A stretch of 64,000 nucleotides of DNA. Source: Baylisascaris procyonis. Its lineage: Eukaryota > Nematoda > Chromadorea > Rhabditida > Ascarididae. Position numbers and translations under genes: made by a program. Where the stretch lies: contig JAZARR010000179.1 of the NCBI GenBank assembly GCA_037389465.1, forward strand, positions 2,576,501-2,640,500, written 5' to 3'. The notes under the pieces are model-generated. The model was not told the origin of the DNA. It made no database searches and saw only the letters and a program-made list of their open reading frames with translations. Numbering within the stretch: position 1 is the first letter of the stretch; each line of letters begins with the position of its first letter. Shown here piece after piece: positions 25,501-37,129 of the stretch.

Positions 25501-26045
25501 GACGAAACTTTAATTAATAATTTCGTAGCCTCATTTCATAATTGTTCAACCAGGTGAGCGGAACATAAACATCACTCTCAGATGCAGCATCCTTGTAGTA
25601 CCTCTCCATTTATTTATATTAGAGGCTGAAACAAGCGGCACTCTAATACAGAAAATTTCTGAACACGACTAAGGCAACAAAATTTTGTTCAACTTATCGC
25701 GATGTTACATCTTAGTGCATCCATCTAAAACAGGTATTTATTCTCGTTTCCTTGGAGTTCCTCATCTCTGCATAATGCCGATGTACGTTGACCATTGCCG
25801 AGTTTCACTGGAAACTAGTTTTGACAGAGAATAGAAAGGTTTCTTTGTGTGTTGGCCTCAAGATAACATTTTCGCTCACATTTTGCTAACGTGGACGTCT
25901 TGTCGTTTGTTCGATTTCAAATTTGTATATTTATCGATGCCACCTTCATATTTTAGTTATCAGTTTTAACAACTTTCTATTTCATATTGCCGACATGAGT
26001 GATTATTAATCATTGATCCGATACATCAACAGTTGCCAATAAACG
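25040..26045. other. Upstream region of the nucleoredoxin-like gene
   Basis: Holds the TA microsatellite. No TATA or initiator element can be argued for. Confidence 0.4.
25454..25496. repeat. (TA)n microsatellite
   Basis: About 21 perfect AT dinucleotides, some 600 bp upstream of the nucleoredoxin-like gene. Confidence 0.97.
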
Positions 26046-26049
26046 ATAA

Positions 26050-26059
26050 ATTACTCCAG
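26050..26059 (+). promoter_or_regulatory. Possible trans-splice acceptor before the nucleoredoxin-like start codon
   Basis: The sequence ATTACTCCAG ends 14 nt before the ATG at 26074. That is the usual distance between a spliced-leader acceptor and the start codon in nematodes. The pyrimidine run is short, so this is an inference; ordinary 5' UTR sequence would also fit. Confidence 0.3.
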
Positions 26060-26073
26060 GGAACCGCATAAAT

Positions 26074-29000
26074 ATGGGTGATATCGTCGCTGATTGCGAG
26101 TTGAGGAATGCGGCTGGGAAGACTGTCAAAGGGAGCGAAGTGCTAGCGGTTGGTTCACTTTTTGTAATCTCGTGGTTCTGTCAATTAAAAAATGTTGTGT
26201 AAAATATGTAATGAAAGCAGTGCATTTTGGAGTTCTCGAAAAGGTTACAGCTATATGATGAACAACGTATGCTTCATGTTGTTTTGAAAACTATAGTGGT
26301 TGGAATAGAGGATTTCATGCATATGATTCTGCTCCGCCTTCTCCTCTCTCCTTCCCTCCTCTTCCTTCCTCCCCACCTCTGTCCAGCAGAGCACCTATAT
26401 CAGTCAGATTCTTCGTCAAGATATATGGCTTTTATTTACAAAAAAATTGACTTCATTTGAGGAATTGTCCACCAGTTCTCTATATTTTTTCGTCTAATGG
26501 ATCCATACTTTAGTATTTTGCTTAGATCATTTACTACTTCAATGTTATTTATCCTGATTGCATTATCACCAGTCAATCGCTCTAACTTTTCGATGAGAAC
26601 CTCGTCAAGTGGAGGGAAAACACAATAATAAAAGAGAAGATTGTTGGAAGCCTCTATTTTGATCTAGAAGCGGAATTCATTGAATAATGACACGAAAGCA
26701 TGAAACCTTTGAAATAAAACATCTAAGAAACAATCTTCCATGTCGATTTTTATTGATAAATTTGTATCGCTTATTTTTCACTGCCTAAATAGGAATTCAT
26801 AGTTGTGCAGCACTTCAGGAAAAAATTATTGGGCTGTATTTTTCGGCTCATTGGTGCATATGGTGTCGACGTTTCACACCAACACTCAAGGTAGACTATC
26901 TGCTACTTTTTACAGCTTTTCTACTTTCATTTACCTATAAGAAATATGAACGATTATTTCTGTAGGTGGAACCATTTTTTGCTTACAAAAAATAATTGAA
27001 TGGATCCTTGTATTAGGAGTAAGGAATAAATTCTCATTCTTTCAAAGTTGAATGCTCTCAGCAGTTGTTTTCGACTTATTGCTATCGCCAAGACAAACTA
27101 ATTACGCTTCAACTTGCTTTTATCAAGGTTTACGTTTCAATATGAATGAAGTGCTGAGAAGATACAGACAATTTTAAAAATGAGACAGAGATATACTGCT
27201 AATATACGGAATAGCTGCTAATGCACAGAATCTAGCCCTCTAGCATCACATGAGCTGGCCTTTCCATAAATAAGCATATTCCGAGACATGTTGAAGAAAA
27301 ACACTATGCAAGTCGACACCCAAATTTCTTATTTATATAATTTCATTTTTCTATGTAAGCAATCTTATGAAACCCTCATCTTTTGCTGATACCACTTATG
27401 TCAATTATTGTTCCACCGTCGTTTTAAACGTCGGCTTCTTGTGTTCTTTTCAAGATACCACCAAACGAAGTCAAAAATGAGATTCTCTAAGCATTTCGAA
27501 TATTTTTGGATAATGGCTAACGCTGGCTAGCAAATAATTCACTTGCTATTGCTATAGCTTACTGGGAATACGAGAATTCCTTAAGCGACATAAATTCGCC
27601 TCTGGTATATCGTTCGGAAATTGCACACATGGCGAGATCACCTTAGTCGGAATGAAGAGAAATTATGATTTATCTTAAAATGAATATAGATGGAAACGAA
27701 TAGATGAGCGCAACAAGGGAGATACAGACGAACAAAACGCGCTCAACGACGCATTTACATTTGAACTGATCCGATTGCTTATGAAAATCTACAAAGAAAT
27801 CATCTTGTTTACATCCTGGAATGGTTTAAACCGAAGATCCTTATTGATACAAAATGTTAACAAATTTTTGGGTATATTTAAACGAATAAAAGTTTATTCC
27901 AAATTGATCGATCAATTTGAGCATGCGTATGGGATACCATCTTTGAGGTATATCATAATGGAGAGATTTTTGTTCTACTTTCAGTGGTTTCTGACCCTGA
28001 AATTACTTGATAGTAGTTCAGTTTAAATAACTTCTTTGCAAGTACAAATAGACATCGAGATCGAAGACACACATGCGTCTGTGCAATCGCAACAGTTCCA
28101 TAATTCGCTTTCGAAATGTTAATTGTCAATAGCGTGTGGAAAATATTCTCGCATATGGTTTGATATAATGATTCTTACAACACTCGAATTTTTATTTTTA
28201 TTTTATTTTTTACCGTGCTTACAATATTAATTTGAAATTTACAATCTTTTTTTTTCTACAAAAAGAACAACTCAAATCTCAAAACAACTGATCCAGAACG
28301 CATTATGGGCTAATCGATAACAGAGTACTTACCAGTAATTTTCTTAGAAATTTTTTTTAAAAATTTCAGTTGACATTCAATTATTCCCCGCAGATGGTCG
28401 CATTAGCCAATTAAAACAGTCCTAATCGTCAGGTGAATTAGGTGTGAATATTTAAGAAAAGAGATTTTCTTATTGGCATAACAAAATGAAATGATTTTCA
28501 GGATTTCTATGAGCAATTGGGTAACGAAGAATTTGAAATTATATTTGTTTCGGCCGATAAAAGTGAAAAAGCAATGATGAATTACTATCGAGATGCACAT
28601 GGTAAATGGCTATATTTGCCATACGGGTGTGATGAAATCAAGTACGAAATTTTATTCGATATTGCTTCCCTTTTATTTTAATCTCTCTCAATCGATCCGT
28701 TTATTATGGTATAATCGAGAATGAGGTTGACTTATGACCCAGTAGAATGTGAACGTATTCCAGCTTCAATTGAATAGTTTTGTTGAAAAGATTTTCGATG
28801 TGTTATTATGCAATTAAATTTTTTCGCAAATAGTAAATAGTGATCATTTAAGTACGCTATGGAATCGATATAACATTCGAACAATGCCAACACTTATCAT
28901 ATTAACACCGAGAGGTGATATGATCACAAGGAATGGTGTCGCATATGTTAAGGTTAGCGTATATGAGAATCAATCAATTGTCATTCGATTTAATGCTTTC

Positions 29001-29163
29001 ATTGTTGATTCATTTTCAAAGAGAATATTCATTAGCAAATGTTATTGTATATTGACATTCGTATTGCATACAATGCTAGACGATTATGCCAACTCCATTC
29101 ATTCAGTGAGGATAGAGTTTGGCTGTATGCTTCGATCTGAACAGCAAAGAGGAGTTTTTTTTT

Positions 29164-29209
<46 letters not shown>

Positions 29210-29817
29210 AGGAATTGAATGTGGATATGCCCATTTGGGTGGAGAGTAGCAAGCATAATAACATTGGAAATTTTATGCGAGCTTTTCAACTTATCAACCA
29301 ATTATTTTTGATGTTTACAATTGTTTTCCGAATCATTAACTAAATTCATATTGAAATAATATTAATTTCATTTTTATGTGCAATTCTTTCGGATAAGCTA
29401 TTGAATATGCTCTGGACAGTTCAAGTTCTATTTCATCCTTTATATGAATTCACATTCGAATTTGCCAATATTTTCATGTTTATGCCAGTTAGTTCTAGTA
29501 CATTATGAAACAAAACATTTCTAATAAATTGTCGTGACGACTTAACTTTCATTCCACTTGTACTGCATTCGTCTAGCCGGTTGTTATACAATTGGCTATT
29601 TATTTAGCCGACTAATTTGGCATATCTTATTTTGCACCTAAAATTATAGTGAATAATCTAGCAGATAGATAAAAATATTGAAGAAAAAAGTTTTTTTTCA
29701 AATGTTTCATAAATATTCATCGCAAAAGAATTTCAGAGGAGAACACCACAAGAAACATTTCAACAATGGAAAAGTGGTGAAATTGACGACAAGAAAAGCA
29801 AATGCTCACTTATGTGA
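26074..29817 (+). CDS. Nucleoredoxin/tryparedoxin-like thioredoxin-fold protein, 5 exons
   Basis: Exons 26074-26148, 26819-26890, 28502-28641, 28853-28952 and 29737-29817 join to 468 nt, 155 residues plus stop. In order they match the nucleoredoxin-like family: an N-terminal strand (MGDIVADCELRNAAGKTV), the active-site segment LYFSAHWCIWCRRFTPTLK with C38 and C41, then DFYEQL, FEIIFVSADKS, an LPYG motif, the cis-proline segment MPTLIIL (P108) and a C-terminal helix with TFQQWK. The length fits the short family members of about 150 residues. The family reduces disulfides in the cytosol. Exon 3 follows a TTTTCAG acceptor. The start is the first ATG after an in-frame TAA at 26047. Two splice sites are unusual: donor GTTGGT after exon 1 and acceptor TTTAAG before exon 4. 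Oddities are Ile-Trp in place of Pro-Pro between the cysteines, and the CSLM terminus. Introns are about 670, 1610, 211 and 784 nt. The family call is firm; exact exon 1 and exon 4 ends are less so. Confidence 0.9.
26325..26390 (-). repeat. Pyrimidine tract in intron 1 of the nucleoredoxin-like gene
   Basis: CT-rich run of about 60 bp (CTCTCTCCTTCCCTCCTC and on). No AG acceptor with an open frame follows that would fit the gene. Confidence 0.5.
29167..29206. repeat. (GA)n microsatellite inside intron 4 of the nucleoredoxin-like gene
   Basis: Twenty perfect GA units after a run of T. It makes false ORFs of Glu-Arg or Ser-Leu repeats. Confidence 0.97.
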
Positions 29818-29902
29818 TTTAATTTGGTGCTTTATTTTATTGTACATTTTGTGTTTTTGATTTCGTTCTGTGAAAAATTCACTATTGTATTGATGCATTT
29901 GA

Positions 29903-29908
29903 AATAAA
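29903..29908 (+). promoter_or_regulatory. Poly(A) signal AATAAA of the nucleoredoxin-like gene
   Basis: A canonical AATAAA lies 86 nt after the TGA at 29815-29817, in an AT-rich 3' UTR. The spacing suits a short nematode 3' end. Confidence 0.6.
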
Positions 29909-29909
29909 C

Positions 29910-31080
29910 GGAGAATAACGGATAACTAATAAAACAATGAGTCAACAATAAATTTCAACGTAAGGGTAATACGACTGAAACGACGCTAATAAAGGCTGAA
30001 AAAAGAAACGCGATCAATGAATTTACCTTAAAAAAATCAACTGAATTTATTTGCTAACGAGCAATTGTGAAAAATGTTTTCTTAATTGATGGCTTGTTAG
30101 TGATTAAATGTTATAAATGACCAACTCATTGGACATGCAATTCTCTCATATTAGAAGTTCGAGGTAACATTGCCTTTTTTCTTTAAAAAAAATGCAATAT
30201 GGGGTTTCATCAACAACACAAATCTTCGTCGGACGCTATACACGTTGCTCAATATATCGTTGCGACGGATTATTGAAACAGTCCGCTAGAAAAAAATGCC
30301 TCCTAAAATATGTTTTATCATTATTGATATATTAAGTTGCAACCTCGAATTTATCGATTAAGCGGTCATTGTTCATGCGAATGTTATGAAAGGATAGCAT
30401 TTATTAAATCAGTGATTGCGTTCTATGTTCAACAGCTTAATATTGCCGAAAATTCATTTCTTAGGGCAAATTACAATCATCTCGCGGTTGGAATCGCCCT
30501 CAGTGCCTCTCAAAATGCTGATATACGTCGAGAAAATCAATTGCGATCTTTGATCTCATTTTTCTACCCCACCGTGATTGTTTTTTTTACTCACTTCCTG
30601 TCTCTTTATTGCGTATTTTCTCTCTATTATCTTTCGATTAAAGATAATACTTTTATGGCTTCATCGAACCAAACAAATCCTCGTTTGTTATGGAAACATC
30701 ACTGATTTAGCACCTATAAAGAATCTCCATCTCTAGCATGTAATATTGCCATCGTTCAGAAAACATCATAAACGATGATCCCTCGCACACACGTTTTAGA
30801 CACCTGGGTGAGGCTATCCGCTCTTCAGGATGATATCTAGTGGGTAATCCTGTAGAAACACCTATTGCCGTGTCTTGAATGGCGTGCTCAGCCCATCGAC
30901 AGGCGAATTCTTATCGCATTCCTTTGCTTTCGCATTCCTATCACAACCTAAGCTCTCACATCTTTCCTAGAGCCTTCTAAAATGCACCGCTACTTATAAT
31001 TGAAAGCAATTTCGAGTATAATAAATCAGTGAGTGAAGGACTCAGTTTTCGATATTGAAATCTCTTCAGATTGCGATATC
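29910..31080. other. Spacer downstream of the nucleoredoxin-like gene
   Basis: Includes a 122-codon ORF (30337-30705) that starts with TTG, has no domain, and is about as long as the longest expected by chance. Confidence 0.4.
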
Positions 31081-31081
31081 A

Positions 31082-31129
31082 ATCTACATTTTATCGAAAT
31101 TTCTTCAAAGATTTCGATAAAATGTAGAT
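31082..31129. repeat. Perfect 19-bp inverted repeat, 10-base loop
   Basis: Arms 31082-31100 (ATCTACATTTTATCGAAAT) and 31111-31129 are exact reverse complements. A weaker hairpin lies just to the left (31045-31080). Confidence 0.9.
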
Positions 31130-31209
31130 CGTTGTTTTGACATGATTCAGCGCTCAGTTTGTAAGGAATAGGTAGTAGCGTTTCAACAGAAATGTTTGTA
31201 TGGTGATTG

Positions 31210-31720
31210 CAGGATGAAAACTTTCAACTCCACGCTCTGCAACAGTAGGCTCAACTCGCCGAGCCTCTGTTGAGTGGCTTTTGCGCTTTGGAAATATTCC
31301 ACAGGGCTGAGGACGTTCGAAGGAGGGATGGCGCAGTGATAAGAGGAATTAGGGGATCGTTAAATAGGATTCGCTTTGAGGATGATACGAGAGGTAATGC
31401 GTCAATGTTATATCATAAGCCAATAAGCAGACTGCAGAGATGGGCAACACAGGTGCGGAAGGCGTGCTATTTTCATGAAGACTACTTTTCTGTTACAAGA
31501 CGATAAAGAGTGGAATCAACATCGAATAGGAGCATCCAGGTGGAACGTAAAGCTCTGGAATATGGGAACTCAACGTAATACATCACAATTCTTCGTATTC
31601 TTCGGGGCATGTCTAGCACCCATAAAGTACTGCCAACTATAACAAGCAGCCATCTTAAGTAGAGGAGGTTCGGTTGAGTGACTAGACGAATTTTGGAATG
31701 AGAATAAACTAGCGCTGTCG
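31210..31720 (+). pseudogene. Possible Tc1/mariner-like transposase relic
   Basis: The block is GC-richer than its neighbours and all frames are broken. One frame gives LLQDDKEWNQHRIGASRW followed by FFVFFGACLAPIKYCQL. These roughly follow the mariner pattern ivTgDEkWi.y....r...W and kkvm..fww...G.i.yelL. Upstream pieces with WLLRFGNIPQG resemble the W..rFk.G segment. The match is loose and no TIR was seen. One short piece also resembles cyclophilin, which I discounted. Confidence 0.28.
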
Positions 31721-32379
31721 ATCATCTTTGGGTTGTCATCATGAGTTTCATTAGCGTCGTTTGAATCCATGGAAAGTATCTTTTAGTACGACTATAGCAA
31801 CAGTGGCCTATGAACATCGCAGCTGTCTCATCAATGAAATCTCGTCCTCTTTATTTCTTCTTAAGCATTTCTTTCAACTTGAAGTGTTAGGATACTTCAA
31901 ATAGCAGTATTTGCGATCAAAGCTTACTATTTCGGGCTACGTTGCTGACAACTCGCGTCTTATATTGACCTATACCTAAGCAAGGTGAAGAAGAGTTACA
32001 GCTTATGAATTTTCCGAAGCAGCGAAACATTTCATAGCACTTCAAAAAAATTTTTTGACGGTGAAATATAATATGATATAATTCACGGAAGTTCCAGATT
32101 AGTAAAATATATGGTTGCGTAATTTGTGGAAGTTTTGGTGCCTTGAATCATCATATAATATAATTTAAGGAATTTCTGAGGCCTTCAAGTATGATATTAG
32201 ATAGTTCACCAAATTCAAGATTGAGCAAACTCTATTACGTTTGTTTTAAAATCATAGTGAATTGTCAGCACTCATCTGCAAAGTTTCTACTCGTTCATGT
32301 TTCTATAGTAGTGATCAACCAATGCTTCTATTATTAATTCTTCTTATTTTAAATGTGGGAATAGAAAATAATTTGCACA

Positions 32380-33680
32380 TCATCTGCATGAACGACTGTT
32401 TAAAAGGGACATTTTTTCTGAGGGCGGAAAGATAAGGATGAAATGAAGGCGAAGAGGAGAGCACCTTGTGATGCAGCGACAGCGATGAGTTTTCCATGAG
32501 ACATAGTTTGGCTTATACAGGTTTCGATTTTCTGCCTCATCAGGTGGCACCCGATTAGATGTGTTTTTGTTTCTCGAAATTTGTTCTTCGTCAACTGAAG
32601 CAGTATATGTTGTTCGACGCTGTTGTGAGCCTTCTTCCTTTCGGGCTGAAATATGTGTTTCCTTTGCGAGATTAATTTCACTCATAATTTCGATTCAATG
32701 AATTTATATTGGAAGGTTCTTGCGAAAGAAAAACTGGACACTTGGCATACTCAGCTCCATTACAACATAAGATTGCACGAAAGCACAACAATCACGGAAT
32801 TTCGACAAATGGGGCAATTTTTAAGTCTGGAATAAGGCACATTTTTTTGCGATAGGTTGTCTTTATACACGTCAATTATATCGGCAAGTTTTCGCTTTTT
32901 AGGGGTTTTTCGTGGAATTTGCGCAGTTCAAAAGAGAATAATTTCTGGCCTTATCTCATTTATTGCAGGGTCAACATTTTTTAATTCCATCAAAACTCTG
33001 ATACTTTGCTTGGTTGCATATGGACGAAGGTTCATATAAAATATGGTTGTTGAAGCCGTCTAGCTCTACGATATCCTAGCTGCCGTTTTGCCTCCTGATT
33101 ATGTTCTTTGTATCATGGCAACTTCTTCGGCAAAAAATTGTTGTCTCCCTTATTGCATTTCCGCATCACGTTTCTGTTCAGTGTATATCGTGCGATCAAG
33201 GTGCCTCCCAAAAATTCCCCGTCTTCCTGCGATTCCATCAAGAATTTTCTTTATTTTGCGCGACGGCAAGATCCACGGTTATATAATACACTTATAAGAA
33301 AGCCTACAGGGAGCTTTCGTAAGAAATAGAGGACCTTTGTCGGGAAAGATTCCTGAGATGCAGGAATCTTTGTGGGGAAGTTCTCGTGGCAACACAGAAG
33401 AGGCGGGAGCTGATGTATGTCAACAAAGCCATTATTTGGGTGATAACAAATGCGCTTCATGTGGAAGCAATTCACACCTGATGGGAGATGTACATGATTC
33501 CGAATAGTGGTACCAGAGGTGATAAGGTTGCACTTCGAACGGGAAGCAGCTCCATTTGATCGATGAAGGGGCTCCTGTTTGTTAAATTCATATAGGTTTT
33601 TTCTGCTCGAAAGGAAGTTTCTTCTTCGAGTAGGCGAATAAATTTCTGTTGGATCTTTCTCTGGTAAGACAAATTTCAGA
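32380..33680 (-). pseudogene. Unidentified decayed coding tract
   Basis: The minus strand shows successive coding-looking pieces in different frames. 33472-33672 has LEEETSFRAEKTYMNL. 33251-33475 has CYHPNNGFVDIHQLPPLLC. About 33060-33250 has FLGGTLIARYTLN. About 32860-33040 has MNLRPYATKQSIRVLMELKN, then one TGA, then TPKKRKLADIIDVYKDN. 32400-32668, after acceptor CATATTTCAG, is open in two frames. GC content is above background throughout. It could be a dead transposon protein or a host pseudogene. I recognise no diagnostic motif. Confidence 0.35.
33345..33371. repeat. 11-bp perfect hairpin, 5-base loop
   Basis: Arms AAAGATTCCTG and CAGGAATCTTT are exact complements, inside the decayed coding tract on the minus strand. 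Confidence 0.85.
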
Positions 33681-33838
33681 AGCCTATTGTGTATAACGAA
33701 ATCACAACGGATTCAAGAGCTACTGAAGTTAGTGGATTTCTTTTTAGTTAAATAATCGATTTTTCTTAGTACGCTGAGAATTAGCAAACCGGATAAAAGG
33801 CTGAGGAAGAATGCCGCTTAATAAATTCTAGGGAGAAT

Positions 33839-33842
<4 letters not shown>

Positions 33843-33911
<69 letters not shown>
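33843..33911. repeat. (TA)n microsatellite
   Basis: About 34 perfect AT units. It gives spurious Tyr-Ile repeat ORFs on both strands. Confidence 0.97.
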
Positions 33912-33914
<3 letters not shown>

Positions 33915-34099
33915 CGGATCACTGAAATTTCTCTCTTCTGCTAATCTCTCATTCATTTTTTCCTTTTCAGTACTACATGTCATCTTCAGAGCAGCTCCTT
34001 TTATAATCGAAATAACACTTCGTTCTTGCAAAAACACAGATTGTTTGCCACAATTTCATCGCAATATAAAATATTTTTGCAGCGTTATTCATCACTAAA

Positions 34100-36060
34100 G
34101 TCAAAATACATACAACTTCATATCTAATTATTTTCCACAATATAAGTAAACATACGATGGAATGGCCTAATGCTTAATGATGTTTTGCTATTCACAAATA
34201 TGGTTGTTTCGATTCACTAAAATAACATCTATCAAGTTGGTGTTAAATTTCTTCTCGTAGATCATTAGCAATACGCCCAACTAATGAGAAATAATTTCAT
34301 GCTGATTTCCGTTGAAATTATCGCGATATGGTTCTACATTCACTCGACTTTTGATCAAATTTACTCGCTACGATCTTATAAATAGAGTAGAGCGAGTTTT
34401 TTTTTTTTTTTTTTTGTAAATAATTAGTTCATCTTCATATTCGACCATAAAGATGATAAAGACTTTATGCTTCCCGCTCTGTCCAAATGACCAATAAATG
34501 ACGTCATCCTTTAGTATGTGATAATTCTGCTGCAAAACAGTTGTCCGGCAATGCGAATGTACTTGCTGTAAGCGGAAATTTTCGCTTGCACGGCTTGTGA
34601 ACTATTGCGTAATCAAGTGTCTGAGGATTACTGTACTTATTTTATCAAGGACTTGACATTTATTTAATTTGCCCTTTACAACGTTTGCTATCTTCGTCGT
34701 TGATCTGGAAGAAGCTCCGCTTATTTTCTTATCAATGACCCATAGATGCAAGACCCTTCTGAATGCAAGGAATATACGTGAAATCGCTTGCATTCCCGTG
34801 TGTGTATGGGTTCGTCTGCGCGTTTATGTGATCGATGTGTTTGTTTACGTGTTGAAGTTTTAAAACGCGTTTGCGTGCATGCGTGCATGTGTTTTCTATG
34901 TGTGTGCCTATGCGTCTGTGCACATTTGCAACTCTGTGTATGCATGTCTGTATATGTGGATATGTGAATATCATTGACAACTCATGTGCACAGCGAGTAA
35001 CAATCCCAGCAATAGTCTGGTTCAGTCGCTCTGCCTGTTAAATTCAGATGCTTGATTGAAGTTGTTTTCAAGGGCTTCTCGTTGAAGCACGCCACTAACT
35101 AAACATAATTAATTGAGGCATACATATCTATTGCAGGTAGCAGGTAAGCGGAAATATCCTTGCGATTCTTAGCTGGAGCTTTCTAATGTGTAACAAGTTC
35201 ATTGCGATATCCGCATTTCGATTTGACGGTCATTTTCTTGCCGAGCAATCGCATTTACACCGAAAAATGCACCTGAATAATGCACTTCGAGTTTTCTTCA
35301 ATTGTTGTCGATTTTTTTTTCGATGGAAAAAGATTCCCACCAATGTCCTCAAAGCGCTTCCGTAAACAAATTTCGAAAACTATTCAAAAGCCATCGTTGC
35401 GAAGAAAAATCCATTAGCAATTGCTTTTTTCCTGAAATTGCACCTTTTCAATCTACCTATACGCTAGCTAAATTCGATTGAAAGGTAAATTTTATGCATT
35501 CGATTTTGCTGCATTTTTTCCATATTCGCTAATATCAACAGCATGAGTTAGTAAACCATATAATTTCTCTGCATCGTTTAATTTCTCTGAGTGCATCTGA
35601 GTGCATTTTCATAATAAGTACATCATATGCAATATACGCTTTCAAATTTTTGATCTTCATCTCAGTACCGTTTAGATAAGAATTCAGATTGTTGAATTTA
35701 GCTCACACAAAAATTATCCACAACTCAGCTGATATTAATTCCGTAAATTTCATCATTTTCTCCTAGCGTATTTTATGCATCCTATAATAAACACCTTAAA
35801 AAAAAGAGTTATTAGAAACCTACGATTAAAATCTTGCTTATTTTCACTGTTTATTGTTTTGTGAAGTAGGATAAACGTTGCTAGTTGATTTTTCATATGG
35901 AAAAACTCTACAGAATTGTATATGAGCGTCGTGTAAATAGTAGATTATGATGTGATTTTTACGTTAAGAAGTTGCAAAAAAAAAAATGTAAATGTTTTCA
36001 TTTTGCAACAGTGTGCGGCACGAACTTTAACTTGTATCCTTTAATAAAGTTGTTGAAATG
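34100..36060. other. Spacer
   Basis: A 17-T run near 34400, the TG repeat, otherwise nothing. Confidence 0.5.
34861..34970. repeat. (TG)n imperfect repeat
   Basis: TGTG, TGCATG and TGCG units over about 110 bp; old and degenerate. Confidence 0.85.
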
Positions 36061-36065
36061 TGAAG

Positions 36066-36419
36066 ATGCAGAACTCGGTTGGTGAGGATGAAGAGGTTAG
36101 AACGGCACAAGCAGTAGAAAGCAGTGATGCGCCAAAAAAACCGTAGGCTCCGAGACCTCCACAAATCAGGGACAGGATTTCAAAATCCTGGCTGCAGCGG
36201 TGCCACCACTTTAGTGCTTCCGATGTGAAACTGCCCCTTCCTATGATGGCTTTACCTTCCTATGTTGGCCTAAATTGTGTGATGCTTTTCTTTCCATTTT
36301 TAAAGCTAACTTCTATCATTTTTCATAATTTCGTTCTTTTTAAATCATCGTTTCTATTTTCAAGGATAAGTCAAATAAAAAAATGCCACTTAAGGAGATC
36401 AAAGTATTCACGTCAATAA
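36066..36419 (+). pseudogene. Coding-looking ORF with one stop
   Basis: From ATG 36066 the frame is open to 36419 except for one TAG at 36144-36146. The first part is acidic (GEDEEVRTAQAVESSDA), then PRPPQIRDRISKSW and a Pro/Met-rich stretch. Either a decayed exon or two chance ORFs. A donor-like GAG|GTTAGA lies after residue 10. Family unknown. Confidence 0.25.
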
Positions 36420-36548
36420 TTTTGCGCTGAAAAAATTTTTGGAAAATTTTTCTAAATGAATAAAAGAAATGTCTTATCAATTTGTTTGCAAAGGGTGAAA
36501 ACAATGCCCTTTTAGTGAAAAAAAAAAACTATCTTCAATTTCATCTGT

Positions 36549-36570
36549 TATGCCAATAAATATTGGCATA
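36549..36570. repeat. Short palindrome
   Basis: TATGCCAATA, two A, TATTGGCATA. Confidence 0.8.
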
Positions 36571-37129
36571 CGTTACTTCACGATATCTGTGGAATTGACA
36601 CAATATTAGAAAAATAAAATAGTGCGATGACTGCTACATTTGAATTCTTATATCTGTTTGTGGCAGATAATTAAACGCAACGTACTCGAATAGCAGCAGG
36701 CAGTGCTATTATACAATGACCGATATTTCAGCATCACACTTGAATGTCATCGTATTTCACGCTTTTTTTTTTTCTTCATTACTAATGGCCAAGATTCATG
36801 TTACTATTTTACTTTTTCTCATTGTGCCCTAATCGGCACAGTTATCCTTGTACTTGCAGCATTCATCATTAAAGCGCACAACATTCTCTGGAAAAGTGTT
36901 CCGAATAACAAATTTGATAGTAATGATTGTGTCATTTTCATGGAACTTATTATCAAGTTTTCGTTCTATGAAATCATCTAAAAGAAATGCAAACACTTAT
37001 GAGCTATCTATATAAAATCTTTTGCAGTACTAATTAAAATCACTGAAATAGTTCTATATACTAAAAAACAACAACAAAAATAATGACTGTTTAATTGAAG
37101 GAAATTTTTTGTAATAAATTAAATTTAGC

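Noticed and set aside
27775..28026. 83-codon ORF inside intron 2 of the nucleoredoxin-like gene
   Set aside because: It does not match the family segment expected there, and exons 2 and 3 join directly in phase with the right spacing.
29032..29343. ORFs with Glu-Arg or Ser-Leu runs
   Set aside because: Produced by the (GA)n repeat inside intron 4 of the nucleoredoxin-like gene.
30337..30705. 122-codon ORF
   Set aside because: Starts with TTG, no motif, and about one ORF of this length is expected by chance in this much AT-rich DNA.
31545..31640. Cyclophilin-like motif (GTQRNTSQFF)
   Set aside because: Flanking residues do not continue as cyclophilin and the block is broken; it fits a decayed transposase at least as well.
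33828..34098. ORFs on both strands with Tyr-Ile repeats
   Set aside because: They are the translation of the (TA)n microsatellite.
36150..36215. tRNA-Gln-like anticodon arm on the minus strand
   Set aside because: The stem is a simple palindrome and no A or B box fits around it.
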